Shown here: one piece after another, positions 43,726 through 55,326 of the stretch
Layout of the letters: each line of letters starts with the position of its first letter
Position numbering within the stretch: position 1 is the stretch's first letter
Origin: Camellia lanceoleosa
Lineage: Eukaryota; Streptophyta; Magnoliopsida; Ericales; Theaceae
Direction of reading: 5' to 3'
Assembly (NCBI GenBank): GCA_025200525.1
Contig: CM045762.1
Location: 125,927,752 to 125,991,751, forward strand
Length of the DNA stretch: 64,000 bases
Position numbers and translations under genes: made by a program
Notes under the pieces: model-generated
The model's input: only the letters and a program-made list of their open reading frames with translations
Databases searched by the model: none
Told to the model about the DNA's origin: nothing

Positions 43726-46700
43726 TGTAGACACGCCCCGAGGGCTTTGCTACTATAGTTCGGACTCAAATGTCACGGTTCTGAATCTAATCCCGCAAAG
43801 TGGAATGCGAGAACGATAAATCACCAAAGAGTCCAAATCTGACAAATCGTTTTGGAAAACTGATTTTTAAGAAAGAAGTGCCAAACATGGACTGCTTTGC
43901 CAGATACAGAGTCGCCACCTAAATATTTTGTTTTGGGGGAATTTAGGAAACCCTGACTCGTTGCCTAAGGCCATATGTCCGTCATCACCAAAGTTGCCTC
44001 GGCTCGGGAACGTGGTACGATTGGGGAAGGTCATCTATGAGCACCCCTGCTCGCCTGATCCGAAGATCGGCCTGTACTAAACATGATATCTTGTTTTTGA
44101 AAACATATGCGTTCTTATTCTGGTTATTAGCTAGAATTACTATGTGATGCGCACAACACACAAGTATAGACTAGATTGCCTAAGTTGGAACAAATCATCT
44201 CATCTTTGTTTGTTTGAAAATGGTTTGAAGGTGCTACTCGCAAGTAGGCTAAGACGTGGATTTGCCACCCTCAAGTGGGCTTTAGAAAACATGATTTTGC
44301 CACCTTAAGTGGGCTTAAAAACTCGTATTTCGATGAATTGTTCCAATTCAAGTAATCTAACCTTCACCCACAAGCATTCAGGTAGTTACATCACATAAGA
44401 AAATAGCCTCATGGCAAGCATGCTATCATGGCAACACTCACACTTATGCAAGATGCTAAAGCATAAAAGCTTATCTAATACTCCGATCCAAAACAATAGC
44501 TAATTAGTAATCAATGCATGATCCTAGCTATGTTAAGATGCCTAATGCAACATATGCAAAATGCAACTAGAATAGGCTCGACTATCTAAGAATGGCATGT
44601 GAAATGCGGCAACTCGATACACGTTATTCAAGTTGGAATTGAAATACTATGCAGTTAGTATGATGCACCGGGCCCGGTGTATGCAATACAAATGAATGAT
44701 GCAAACATACGAGCATAAGAATGCTAATTGAAACATGACCTAGAACTAACCATTGAAAGCAGATAAGTAAAAGGGAGAAAGACGTGGGGTTGGAAGACAT
44801 TCACACACTCATGCACATTTATTACAAAATTGACCCTCTCGACGGAGGGTCCGAAAGACAACACTTAACTAATTAAACAAATTAATTAAGCTACTAAAGC
44901 GGTAAAGAGGCCTTGGAAAGAGGGACAAATGCATGCATGCTCAGCTCCGCTCGAAAATCTATCGCCATGCTCATGCTGCCTCTGTTTACACTGCGCTGCA
45001 CCTCTGAAAACTACACGAGTCTCAAGGATGCTTCTGAATCACCTTCTGGGTGTTGTGAGAGGCCATCGGCCAAGTGAAAAGGCCATCAACCAAGGGGAAC
45101 TGGTCATCGACCAAAAATGGGGCTCTCGGCCATAAATTTGTTGCCGACCGGCACTGAAGATGGCCGACCAGCCATCTCTTCCTGCAGAATGCTATTTTGC
45201 TGCAGCAGAGGACAAACAGAGTATGGCAATGCATTTTCAAAGCAATGTGTGCACAACCACCCTTCCTATCATGTCATGAACTCAAGGGAGTATGATTCTC
45301 GACCCTCGGGCCATCAATCACGTATTTCAATGGATGATGGCCAAAGGAGCCAAGTGTGAAAATCAATATGGAATGAATGCACAAAACACATGAAGGCCTC
45401 ACACTCTATCATGTTGGATTAAGAGCGTCGGCGACTAAGGATTGAGGCACGTTTCGTCACTTCAAGTACAAACGTTCCTCGCTCCTCGTGTTTGGTTTGA
45501 TACTCCAAACCAAACACAATGTAATGCAAGCAAGTATGCCAAATACAATGCAACATGGAAATGCAATGCTATGTAACTCAAACATGCCAAATGCAATAGG
45601 ACTCGAGCGTGCACACAAGGCTAAGGTAACAAGCATGCCAAATGCAATGCAACCTAATCAAGCGTGTGACAAAATGCAAACTAGCAAGCATGCAAAATGC
45701 AACCTAAACATACAAACATGCAATGTAATAGGCATGCGACAACATGCAATGCGATAAGCATGCGACGACACACAAACCGCATGATCCATGGACTTACACT
45801 AAAAATGGATAGGCCTCAGCCACACCAAAAACAGTGGCCAAAATGATGAGGTGATAAAATGAAATGCACAATGAGCATGCACATGCAATGGTCCAAGAGT
45901 TAAGGCATAAGGTCACAACATCCAAACATGAGCGGGGGGTGACAATCATGGCTGTATGGTGACACCATAACCTCTGAAATTATGTTAAGAGTGATGCCAA
46001 ATTAAATACATAACACAAGTAAGGCATGCTAATGGACTTTAAGTTCAAAGCTAGCCAAGGTACTTGAACCATGGCCATATCAACCAAGCCCCAAAGGACC
46101 AAGGTGACCCCAAACAATCCCAAGGCAGGCCAAAACAAGGCTAGAACATGCATGGGATGAGGCCAAAACATGCTAGAAAGGTGAGCACAAAACAAGACGC
46201 ATACAAGGCGAAAAGGGGCAATTGCACTACACCTATTACAACCAAAAGTGGCATGACTTAGGCCAATAAAATCAGAGTTATGGCATGTTAGAATGAGCCC
46301 AAAAACCCACTTAGATGGCATCCCAAAGGCCTAAGTATGATGGCATGCGCAATGACCTATTCTTAAGGCATGAAACACAAACTATCCAAAGCATGGAATA
46401 GGTGATAAATAAAAGTGTGTGACCATGAAACATGGACTGAAATCACATTTCACACGATGCCAAATCATGAAAATACTTCAAGTAATACATGCTAATGAAC
46501 TCAAGGCACAAAGCTTACAAGCTAGAATGAACCAAGGCTATGCAAAACAATGCATGCATGACCAAGACAACATCGAATAGAGTTTAATCATGGTAAAACA
46601 TGAGGGAAAGCTCCTTGGAGTCGAGCCAAAACATGCAAGAATAGTGGTCCAAACACAAGATGCATGTTATGCAAACATGCAAGATTACTCTACAAGTATG

Positions 46701-47909
46701 TGAAGCATGCAAGATGCCATCAAACCAACATGGAATAGAGTTAAGGCAGGTCCTAAAAGTCACTAAAAAGTTCTGAAATAGAACCAAGACATGCTAATTA
46801 AACATGCTAACATTATGAGCCATTTGTGTTAGCAAATGAGAGACAAGGAGAGGGGGGGTGTCCCTCTCCTATACAAGACTCCAAAACCACTTCTCCACCA
46901 CTGAAAATCCTCTGGATTTCAGTGGTGGGAAGGTCAAAATAAGATGATCCCAAAGCTCAAAAGTAAAGGCACAAAACAAGGCCAAACAAGGCCTAAGACG
47001 GGGTAGACAACCCCCAACCAAAAAGTGACCTTAAGAAACTATAACAAGCATACAAAATTAGAACTTTTTGTAGTTTAGAGTCAAGCTTGAAACAATATAG
47101 AAGTGTGTGTAAAAGCTTAAGCAAGAATGGGGTATCTAAAGTTTAGAATCTCACCTTTGAAGAACAATTTCAAGAACACAAGACCAGCAACTCTCTCTAA
47201 TCAAAACCAGCTCAAGAACCTTAAAACCAACCTCCTAGTACCTCAGCACACAAGGATGGTGTAACTCTAGGTGTTCTAGTGCAAAAGTATGGACAAAATG
47301 CACTTTAGAACACAAATACACACACAAATGTAGAGAGAGGGAGATATAGAGATAGATAGATATATCACTTCTCCTCAGATTTTTTTTTTGAACCCCTGAG
47401 AAGGGAGGAGGAGCTCCCTTCTTATAGGAATCCAATTCCAAGGCTTCTTGGAGAAGCTAACACAAGGTGCAAATCCCTCCATACACGTGTATGGAGGGAA
47501 GGAATTGTGCATGCCAGTTGTGACAGCTAGCATAAAATATCTGCCAAAAGTAGATGGAAAGGGGTCGGCCAGAAAATATGGCCAATTAACCAACAAAGGT
47601 GGCCGGTCAACCAAAAACAGTGCCGATCGGCCAACACCTTTGGCCGATGACGAGAAAAAGAGGCCGATGGCTTCATGTCTTAGCCGATGGGTTGAGGAAA
47701 TGGCCAACAAGCCACCCTCTTCCCGTAAAAGCAAGAACACAAGTGTTTGGTCCACAACCAAGCACAAAACAGACAAGTTGAGGGATCTTGAGGCAAGGCG
47801 CGCGACCGAGACCTTCGGGAACTCAAAACGAACACGAACATGGATGATCATCGAGTGTTCAAACGATGATGTCCAAGTCTTGAGGACGGTAAAAAATGGG
47901 GTGTCTACA
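43726..47909 (-). mobile_element. Element E: solo LTR of the Tat/Ogre-like family
   Basis: A 4.18 kb LTR, TGTAGACACG...GGTGTCTACA on the plus strand, with the perfect target duplication ATCGG on both sides (43721-43725 and 47910-47914). There is no internal sequence, so it arose by recombination between two LTRs of a full element. On the minus strand a CTATAAG box lies at about 47422-47428. CpG-rich clusters of the GGCCGACCGGC type are at 45058-45172 and 47570-47700. No coding sequence; the 170-200 codon frames near 47400-47980 are not genes. Confidence 0.9.
46895..46928. repeat. Hairpin in LTR E
   Basis: CCACCACTGAAAATCC pairs with GGATTTCAGTGGTGG around a TCT loop, with one bulged A. It lies about 500 bp downstream of the LTR's TATA box in the transcribed direction, at the place where LTR G has an 18 bp hairpin. 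Confidence 0.8.
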
Positions 47910-47914
47910 ATCGG

Positions 47915-48015
47915 TCTGGCCAAGGCCATAGACAGAATTACCAACCGGTTCAGTCTGGGCAAACATCGAGGGTAGTGCAAGGGTCCACTTCAGCATAATC
48001 AACATAACCGTCCAA
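47915..48015 (+). pseudogene. Gag tail of element D after solo LTR E
   Basis: About 100 bp that continue element D on the far side of E, reading NYQPVQSGQTSRVVQGSTSA in one frame, a Gln/Ser-rich linker typical of the gag C-terminus. It is cut by LTR fragment F at 48016. Confidence 0.6.
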
Positions 48016-48863
48016 TGTAGCTCGACTTTTTCATGCCCTCTCTCAGAAAACGAATAAGCCCTATAGTATCGGACTCTCACGGTTCTGAATCTGATCTCCT
48101 AAGTGCAATGTGAAATAGATAAACACCAAAGAGTCCCAATCCGACAAATCTTTTGGAAAATCGATTTTGAATCAAAAAATGCCAAAAATGAACTGTTTTG
48201 CCAGATACAGAGTCGCCACCTAAATATTTTTGGAAAATTTAGGAAACCCATGACTCGTGCCAAAGGCCACATGTCCGTCATCACCAAGATTATCTCGGCT
48301 CGGGAACTTAGGTATGAGAGGGGAAGGTCATGAATTGAGCACCCCCACTCGCTCGATCAAAGATCGGCCTCTACTAATCATGATATGAATTTTATGTACA
48401 TTATATGCTCTTATTCCACTTTATTAGGCTAGTATTACTATGTGATGCGCACACACACAAGTATAGACTAACTTGCAAGGATTGGAACACTTGATTCATG
48501 TTTTTTTTGAAAATTGTTTCGAAATATGTACCACTTGAAAAAAGTGGTCGCATATGAACATTTACTCAAATTATTCCAATTCAAGCAATTAGCCTTCATC
48601 AATAGGCATTCAAGTAGTTTAACACTTTAGCACTTAGCCTCATGGCAAGCATGCTAGATATGGAAACACTAACATACAATGCAATATGCTAAAGCGAGTA
48701 AAGGCTCACCTAGTACTCCAAGCCAAAAAAGATGAAAAAGTTAGAAAGATGCATGATCCTAACTATGTAATATGGCTAATGCAACACATGCGGTATGCAA
48801 TTGCTAGGCTTGACTACTAATATGGCATATGATTTAAGTTGATAGCATACAGTCTAAGCATGT
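48016..48863 (-). mobile_element. Element F: LTR fragment of the Tat/Ogre-like family
   Basis: Begins TGTAGCTCGACTTTTTC and carries the family's AGAGTCGCCACC phrase near 48210-48222, matching the left ends of the A, E and G LTRs. After about 850 bp it is interrupted by element G. Its continuation would lie beyond G and H, outside the window, so it could be a solo LTR or part of a full element. Confidence 0.75.
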
Positions 48864-50149
48864 TGTAGCACGTCCGGCGGAGGGACGTCGCTACCTCGCG
48901 CTACAGTTCGGACTCTTCTTTTTTGTTTGTTGCGGTTCTTAAATCTTGAACCAAAGAGTCCAACTCTGGCAAGTCGTTTTGAAGAAAAACAGATTTTTTG
49001 AAAAGTAGTGCCAAACAGGGACTGCTTTGCCAGATTACAGAGTCGCCACCTAAATATTTTTTAAAATGGAAAATTTAGGAAACCCTGACTCGGTGCCGAA
49101 GGCCACATGTCCGTCATCACCAAAGTGGTCTTGGCTCGGGAGCTTGGGTACGATCGGGGAAGGTCAGCTATGAGCACCCCCTTTCGCCCGGTCCGAAGAC
49201 CGGCCTCTACTAACCGTGATATCCGTTTTTGAAAACTTTATGCGTTCTTATTCCGGTTATTAACCTAGAATTACTATGTGATGCGCACAACACAAAAGTA
49301 TAGACTAGATCGCCTAACTTGGAAATAAACATTGCATATCCGTTTTGTCTCGAAAAACGTGTTGGATTTTGCTACTCGCAAGTATGCTAAAATACGGATT
49401 TCAATGAGTTGTTCCAACTCAGGCAATCCAACCTCCACCCACAGGCATTCAAACAGTTTATCATGTAAGCATTTAGCCGCATGGCAAGCATACTGTCATG
49501 GAAACATTCACACGCATGTGATATGCTAAAGCATAAATACTTACATCGTACTCCGTGCCAAAACAAGGAACTAGTTAGCAAACATGCATGACCTAGTTCA
49601 TGTTAAGTGGCTAATGCGACACATACAAGAGTGTAATCTAAACAAGCTCGGCTAACCCTAAACATGGCACATGAGATGCAATGACTATCACGTATTCAAT
49701 TTGGAATTGAAAGTACGATGCGGTTTGCATGATGTGCCGAGCCCGATGTATGTAAACAAATGCATGAATGCACGCATGCATTGCATAAGGTATGCTAAAA
49801 TAGACGTGCCCTAATCTACCATCGAAAGCGGGTAAATAAAAGGGAAGAAAGAAATGGGGGTTGGAAGACATACACCCACTCACCCACACTTATTACAACT
49901 TTGCCCTCGCTCGGAGGGACCAAAAGAATAATACAAATTAATTAACTACGCAAGCTAATTAATTATTACAAATTAACTAAATTAATTAACAAATTAACTA
50001 AGTTAATTAAAGCAGTAAACGCCTCGGGAAGAGGGCTCAAATGTAGCGCGCGCTCGGAATTGGCTCGGAATCGTACTGCCATGCACGGATTGCCTCTGTT
50101 TCCCCTGCTATCCACCTCTGAAAATTACCAAAATCCCAGGAGTGCCTCT

Positions 50150-50282
50150 CAGAGCACTGGAGATCACCACCGGCTGGGGTAGAATACCACCGGCTGAAGG
50201 AGGAGGCCACCGGCACAGAATTGTTCCATCGGCTGGGAAAACACTGCCGGTCGGCACTAAAAAGTGCCGGTCGGCACAAAAT
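50150..50282. repeat. Downstream GTGCCG/CCGGCTGG motif cluster of LTR G
   Basis: On the plus strand the order is CACCACCGGCTGG, ACCACCGGCTG, CCACCGGCAC, CCATCGGCTGG, CTGCCGGTCGGCAC (50244-50257), GTGCCGGTCGGCAC (50264-50277). This is the reverse complement, in order and sequence type, of the cluster at 52319-52410. Confidence 0.85.
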
Positions 50283-51615
50283 GTTCTGCAGATCCTGCAA
50301 CTTACAGCAGCAGAGGACAAACTATGCATGGCAAGGCAATTCAAAACATGTATGCACAAAACACATCCCACATCATGTTAATGACTCAATGGGGGTATGT
50401 GCCTCGATTCCCGGACCACCAATCACGCATTTCCATGCATGATGGCCCTAAGAACCAAGAGTACAAATTTGATTTCAAATGCATGCAAATCACATAGGCA
50501 CAAAAGGGTGCCAAACCTCTATCAAACTCACTTCAAGAGACTTGGCATGCATGTCAATGTGATGAAGCCCTAAGCATGTTAACTAGGCATGCAACATGGA
50601 CTATGCAATGCATTTATGCAAGCATACAAACAAGCATATAAGGCAAGCATGAAAACCAATGAAATGATAGACTTAGACATGAATTAGGCAACTCAAAAAT
50701 GCCTAAAATCAGTAGCCAAAATGCCTACAATTGGGGACTAAACACACACACACACATGCACATGTTAAGGTACCAAACCCAAGGCAAAAACAAGCAACAT
50801 TCAAGCACACTTAAAGAGGCCAAACATGGACAACTAACATGCATTAAAGGCTCTGGAATTCATGCAAAAACATGATGCTAAATCATGCAATGAAGCATGC
50901 CAAACAAAGCATGCAAATGGTCTTAGGCTTAAGGCAAGCCGATGGGGCTTTGAACCACACCTATGCAAGGCAATTATGGCATGCACTTAACAACTCAAAA
51001 CAGATTTTTAGCATGTCAAAACAAAGCCAAATGGCTACTTAGATGGCATCTAAGAGTCATTAAGTCAAAGGCATGCATTGAAGCCAAAACAAGGGGCATG
51101 CAACACATGCTCCTAAAGCATTAACAAGGCCACTAAGGCAAGCATACAAGCACACCAAGGGGACTGAAATTGCATGGCAAGTATTTAAACCACCAAAATA
51201 ATACGAACAACGCATGCTACACATGCACACACTTGAGACCAACAAGCCACCATACAAAGGAGCTATATTAAACATGCTAAAATCAAACCAAATAACTATG
51301 GTCAGACCTAAAACATGTTAAAATAAGCACAAAAGCTTCATGAATCAAGGCCTAAAACATGCTGAAAATGAAGGCATACAACCTAGTGCATGTTAAGGCA
51401 TAATAAGGCATTACAAGGCAACTATGCTAAGCATGCATAAGGGACCTAAACCAACTTGAAATCATGTTATAACATGGCAATATAAGCATGGAAAACAAGT
51501 CAAACGTGCTCAACACACACTCAAGCATGAAGCTCCATAAGGAAGCAAAGTTTGCCCTTTTCAAGGACACCAAGGAGAGGGGGTGACCCTCCCCTTTTTG
51601 AGACTTCAAGGCATA

Positions 51616-51657
51616 CTCTTCACCACTGAAATCCCTCAAGATTTCAGTGGTGAAGAG
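51616..51657. repeat. Perfect 18 bp hairpin in LTR G
   Basis: CTCTTCACCACTGAAATC (51616-51633) pairs perfectly with its reverse complement at 51640-51657 around a six-base loop. It lies about 510-560 bp downstream of the minus-strand TATA-like box. Confidence 0.95.
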
Positions 51658-52318
51658 ATCCTATCACCAAAATCTCGGATCTCTCACAAAATAGCACAAA
51701 AAGTGACCTTTTCAAGGCCTAAGGGTGGTCAAACCTACCCAAACCACTAAACACTCTTAATATACAACAAAGAGGGTTAAAAATCAGAACTTTTTTGTGC
51801 CAAACACTAAGCTCAAAAACTGTTTTAAAGCAAGTAAAAACAAGGTACAAGAATGGGGTAAAAAGGGAGTTAAGTTCTTACCCTTGTAGCCTTCTTCAAC
51901 AAAGATGGTGTGATGGCTTCTTTGAGCTTCAAACCAACTCCAAAGCTTCAAAACAAACCTCTGGACCCTCAAGAACCAAAGGAAGGTGAAACACTAGGTG
52001 CTTGTGTGCAAAAGTGTGAACTAAAGCACCTAGTGTACTAAATAAGCAAGAAAGGAGAGAGATAAGATAGATATATGATCTAACCTAAAACCAGAGCTTG
52101 GTCTCTCTCTAAAATGGCTGAAACCTCTTAAGAATCCCAACCCTAAGCCAAGAAGAAGAGCCTTCCTCTTATAGAACTTGTAAGACTTACAAGCTAAGCA
52201 AACAAGGGCTCATCCCTCCCTACACCTGTATGGAGGGGAATAATAACACCTTTTACGAAAATATCTCGAAAGCAAGTGCACAATGTCCGTGGCAAAAATG
52301 TCATTTTGACAAAATAGA

Positions 52319-52410
52319 GTGCCGACCGGCACAAAATAGTGCCGACCGGCACAATATAGTGCCGGTGGCAACTACAGCCAGCCGGTGGCCTCTAGCCACA
52401 GTCGGTGGTG
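52319..52410 (-). promoter_or_regulatory. U3 motif module of LTR G
   Basis: Two exact GTGCCGACCGGCAC motifs (52319-52332, 52339-52352), then GTGCCGGTGGC, AGCCGGTGGCC and AGTCGGTGGTG. Each GTGCCGACCGGCAC is a pair of inverted GTGCCG half-sites with a 2 bp spacer and contains GCCGAC, the core of the plant DRE/C-repeat element. The module lies about 150 bp upstream of the LTR TATA-like box in the transcribed direction. Confidence 0.6.
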
Positions 52411-52619
52411 TGTGGGAATGCCTCACAAAGCATTCCCTGCCCCTCTAAGGCGAAACACAGGTGTCTGGTGCAAACCGACACAACGGTCAAGTCCGGAGGT
52501 CCCGAGGCAAAGCGCCATGCCGAGAACTCCGAACTCCAAACGAACACACACATGGATGATCACCGAGTGTTCAAGCGGTGACGTCCGAGTCTTGAGGCGG
52601 TCAAAAATGGGCGCTCTGA

Positions 52620-52631
52620 TTGCCCCTCTTT
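52620..52631 (-). promoter_or_regulatory. Polypurine tract of element G
   Basis: AAAGAGGGGCAA on the minus strand next to the 3' LTR end, the same tract as in element A. It shows that the sequence to the right is the 3' internal part of G. Confidence 0.8.
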
Positions 52632-54287
52632 GTGAACTCGAAAGTCATAATAATGACGGAGTGAATGTCAAAGCCGAGAGGCGACCCATTTTGACAAGGT
52701 CAAGACTTGGACAAACATACAAAGCGCAAATGGTTGAACTCGCAAGGCGCCACGATCCCTTTAGGAATCAAACCGGTAGTTCAAGCACAGCATACAAGCC
52801 GCAGATAAGGTATGCGCCCAAGGCGGGGGCAAAATGCAAGACAATGCAATGAGCCGAGCATAACTTATGATCATGCAAAGGAAGTCGTAATGAAGCATGC
52901 ATACAAGCGGTTATAAGCTAGCATACGCCAATCACTACAATGCAGAAGGATGTAAGAGAATTATGCAATTCTCAAAAGCGTCTCACGCGGAGGATACAAT
53001 ACTGCGGCTCGTCCGGTTGCACCGGCCTCAAATGAATCAGACATACAATATCGTGCTCGTAAAGAAAGCAAACTTAACAGGTACAATATTGTTAGCAATA
53101 TGCATGTCATGCAAAATGAATGCAAGATGATATGCAATATGTACAAAACAATGTATGAATAACGTAAATGAAAATGCAATGCAACTGAAACTATATGCAA
53201 GGCAAACTACATGCAGGGCAATTGAATCATGATTCAAACCGGAATGGTTCGAAACCGCACAAATGTCAAATAGATTGATGGAGGTGACAAGTCCGTCTCC
53301 CATAGAACGATGTCTGATCTATGAGTACTTCGCACGGACACAAGAACAAGTGTTGGGTGGAATGACATAAGTGGAAACGACATTGGGGAGAATAATGTTC
53401 CTAATGCCGGACGCAATGACTACACTACAATGTAATGGAAATGGATACAATGGATATGGCACGCGGGCCAAACCGTATTTTGCCTAGGAAAGGCATGTAC
53501 GCATACAAACCGTATCTATCACAGAAGCGGTGCCGCTACCCTCAAGGCTCGGACACAAAAGCTCGACAACTGTGTTTCGACACGAAAAATATGGGCACAT
53601 ACCAGACCAAGCTCAACAAGGAAAGGTGCAAGCCATAGATGGAGGTGATGCAATGGATGCATGCAAGCTACAATGCAATGGATATGGATGTTTTACAGAA
53701 AATGCATGATATATACACTATATTACAATGAAATGCAGGACATATGCATGGGTTTTTTCTTTTTTTTTGAAATGCATGACATATGCAGTATTTACATGAT
53801 GCATGACGATGCACGATGATGCAATGGCTACGATTGACTTTCCTATCTTACCAACAAGGCGATATACTAGGTCGGTTCAAGATTATCCAATTGAGGCGTA
53901 AACACGCCTCAACCTATGGGGCTTCCATACGATTTCAAGCGAGGGTACACCTGGGTATTTAAACCAGACTTTAGTCTCGGAAATTCCGAACCTTTGCGTT
54001 CTAGGCATAAGCCGTTTAAACTCTAGTTTTCACCACCCCAGTTGGTCTTCTAGGAACTTACCGCAAACCCAGACAGGTGGCTTTACCAGACCACCGAAAG
54101 TCGTTCGGGCACGACAAATACCGAAGGAATTGCACCTTCAGAGGATTTAAGGTCTCCTAGACCGTGCGTGTTTAAGGTCTCGCCAGACCAGCGGGCAACA
54201 TTACACAACACTCTAAGTGAGTGTGATGCGAATGAGACACGCCTGCGGATGCAAATGGGGCAAACGAGACGCGCGTGCAAGGAGGTG
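52632..54287 (-). other. 3' non-coding region of element G
   Basis: No genes. Several phrases match the corresponding part of element A (compare 53860-54170 with 26330-26650, and 52631-52700 with 25262-25330), so the two elements share a long 3' untranslated module. Confidence 0.7.
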
Positions 54288-54555
54288 CGCATGCCTCAAA
54301 GGATGGAAAATGAAGTGCAATGAGGTACACGTGCCTCGAGACGCGATGAAATGCAAAATGAGGCACACATACCTCATTCGAAGGAAAATGAAATGCAAAA
54401 CGAGGCACACGTACCTCAAGATGCAATGAAATGCAAAATGAGGCACACATACCTCATCTAATGGAAAATGGAATGCAAAACGAGGCACACGTACCTCGAG
54501 ATGCAATGAAATGCAAAATGAGGCACACATACCTCATTTGATGCAATGAAATGCA
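54288..54555. repeat. Tandem array of element G
   Basis: A ~64 bp higher-order unit made of two ~32 bp halves, GAGGCACACGTACCTC...AATGAAATGCAAAA and GAGGCACACATACCTCAT, repeated about four times. The array sits about 1.7 kb from the 3' LTR, close to the position of the unrelated array in element A. Reading frames across it are artefacts. Confidence 0.85.
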
Positions 54556-54828
54556 AATCCCAAGGGATGTGCAAGATGGCGCGATACAATGCGCCGGACA
54601 ATGTGATGGATGCATGCAACGCACACGGGGTAACTTTTGAATCTTGTAAAAGACAAAAGGATACAAAAGGATACAATCTTCGCTTGAATTTGAGCGTCAC
54701 GCACAGTAGAGACGGTCCGAAGTCAAAACGGAGGCCGGTTGAGCATGGGGGATGCATTTTCTTGTACTTTATTGATCTATGGAGACCCAAGACCCCTCAT
54801 CTTGCCTAAAAACATCCTTGGGAGCACC

Positions 54829-54969
54829 ACCGGCTGGGTGGGGTGGTCACCGGCTGCCACCGGCTGCCTAAACTCATCCATCGGCACAAAAAAGTGCGAA
54901 GGCACAAAAAGTGCCGGCCGTAAAATGCCCGATCGGCGGTTGCCAATTTTCCACGGGTGTTATAAAATA
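54829..54969 (+). promoter_or_regulatory. Promoter of the antisense mobile-domain gene
   Basis: In plus-strand order: CACCACCGGCTGG, TCACCGGCTGCC, ACCGGCTGCC, CCATCGGCAC, AGTGCGAAGGCAC, AGTGCCGGCC, then TATAAAATA at 54961-54969. A CT-rich leader (CTCCTCTCTCTCTCTAG) follows. The motif order and orientation relative to the TATA box are the same as in the U3 module of G's own LTR, which drives transcription from the opposite strand. Confidence 0.65.
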
Positions 54970-55326
54970 GGGCACCTAAACCCTATTTTCTTACTTCCAC
55001 ACCGCCGAAAACTCCTCCTCTCTCTCTCTAGAGTGTTTTCCTTTCGATTTTTCGCCGATTTCTCCGCGTTTCACGCCCATTTTCTCGTCGGATTCGCGAT
55101 ATTCTTCGCGTTTCGGACATTTTCGACCGAACAAAACCTCGTTTCAGTGCACTTTTCGCCGTTTCTGCCTTTTTGGGACTTGTTCCCCTTGATATTCTCT
55201 ACATTTCCGTGCATTTTCCTCTTCCGGCCTTCCCGGCCATTTCCGACCCTCTCGGGGTTGACTTCGATTGACTTTTTGATTCGACCCATTTTTCTTCTTC
55301 CGGCTATTTTTCTCATCTCCATTGCT

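Larger units (their letters stand above)
39838..48015 (+). mobile_element. Element D: plus-strand Gypsy, interrupted by E
   Basis: Composed of a 5' LTR, a tRNA-iMet PBS, gag with zinc knuckles and the beginning of the region after gag. Solo LTR E (43726-47909) splits it, and LTR fragment F cuts it off at 48016. Pol and 3' LTR are not in view. The gag pattern suggests the chromovirus/Tekay-Del side of Gypsy. The left boundary (TGAGTTTTTCGG) is inferred from where element B's integrase homology stops. Confidence 0.7.
48864..52619 (-). repeat. 3' LTR of element G
   Basis: About 3.76 kb from TGTAGCACGTCC to a mutated end GGGCGCTCTGA (the other family members end GGTGTCTACA). Minus-strand TATA-like CTATAAG is at 52168-52174. 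GTGCCGACCGGCAC-type motifs cluster at 52319-52410 (upstream of that box) and again, in reverse order and orientation, at 50150-50282. An 18 bp perfect hairpin is at 51616-51657. Confidence 0.85.

Noticed and set aside
47375..47980. Overlapping ORFs of 201 (minus) and 175 (plus) codons
   Set aside because: They lie on the U3 end of solo LTR E and cross into element D; no domain, and open on both strands because of GC-rich sequence.
54172..54790. Several minus-strand ORFs of 70-110 codons
   Set aside because: Translations of the GAGGCACACGTACCTC tandem array in element G; repetitive and without a domain.
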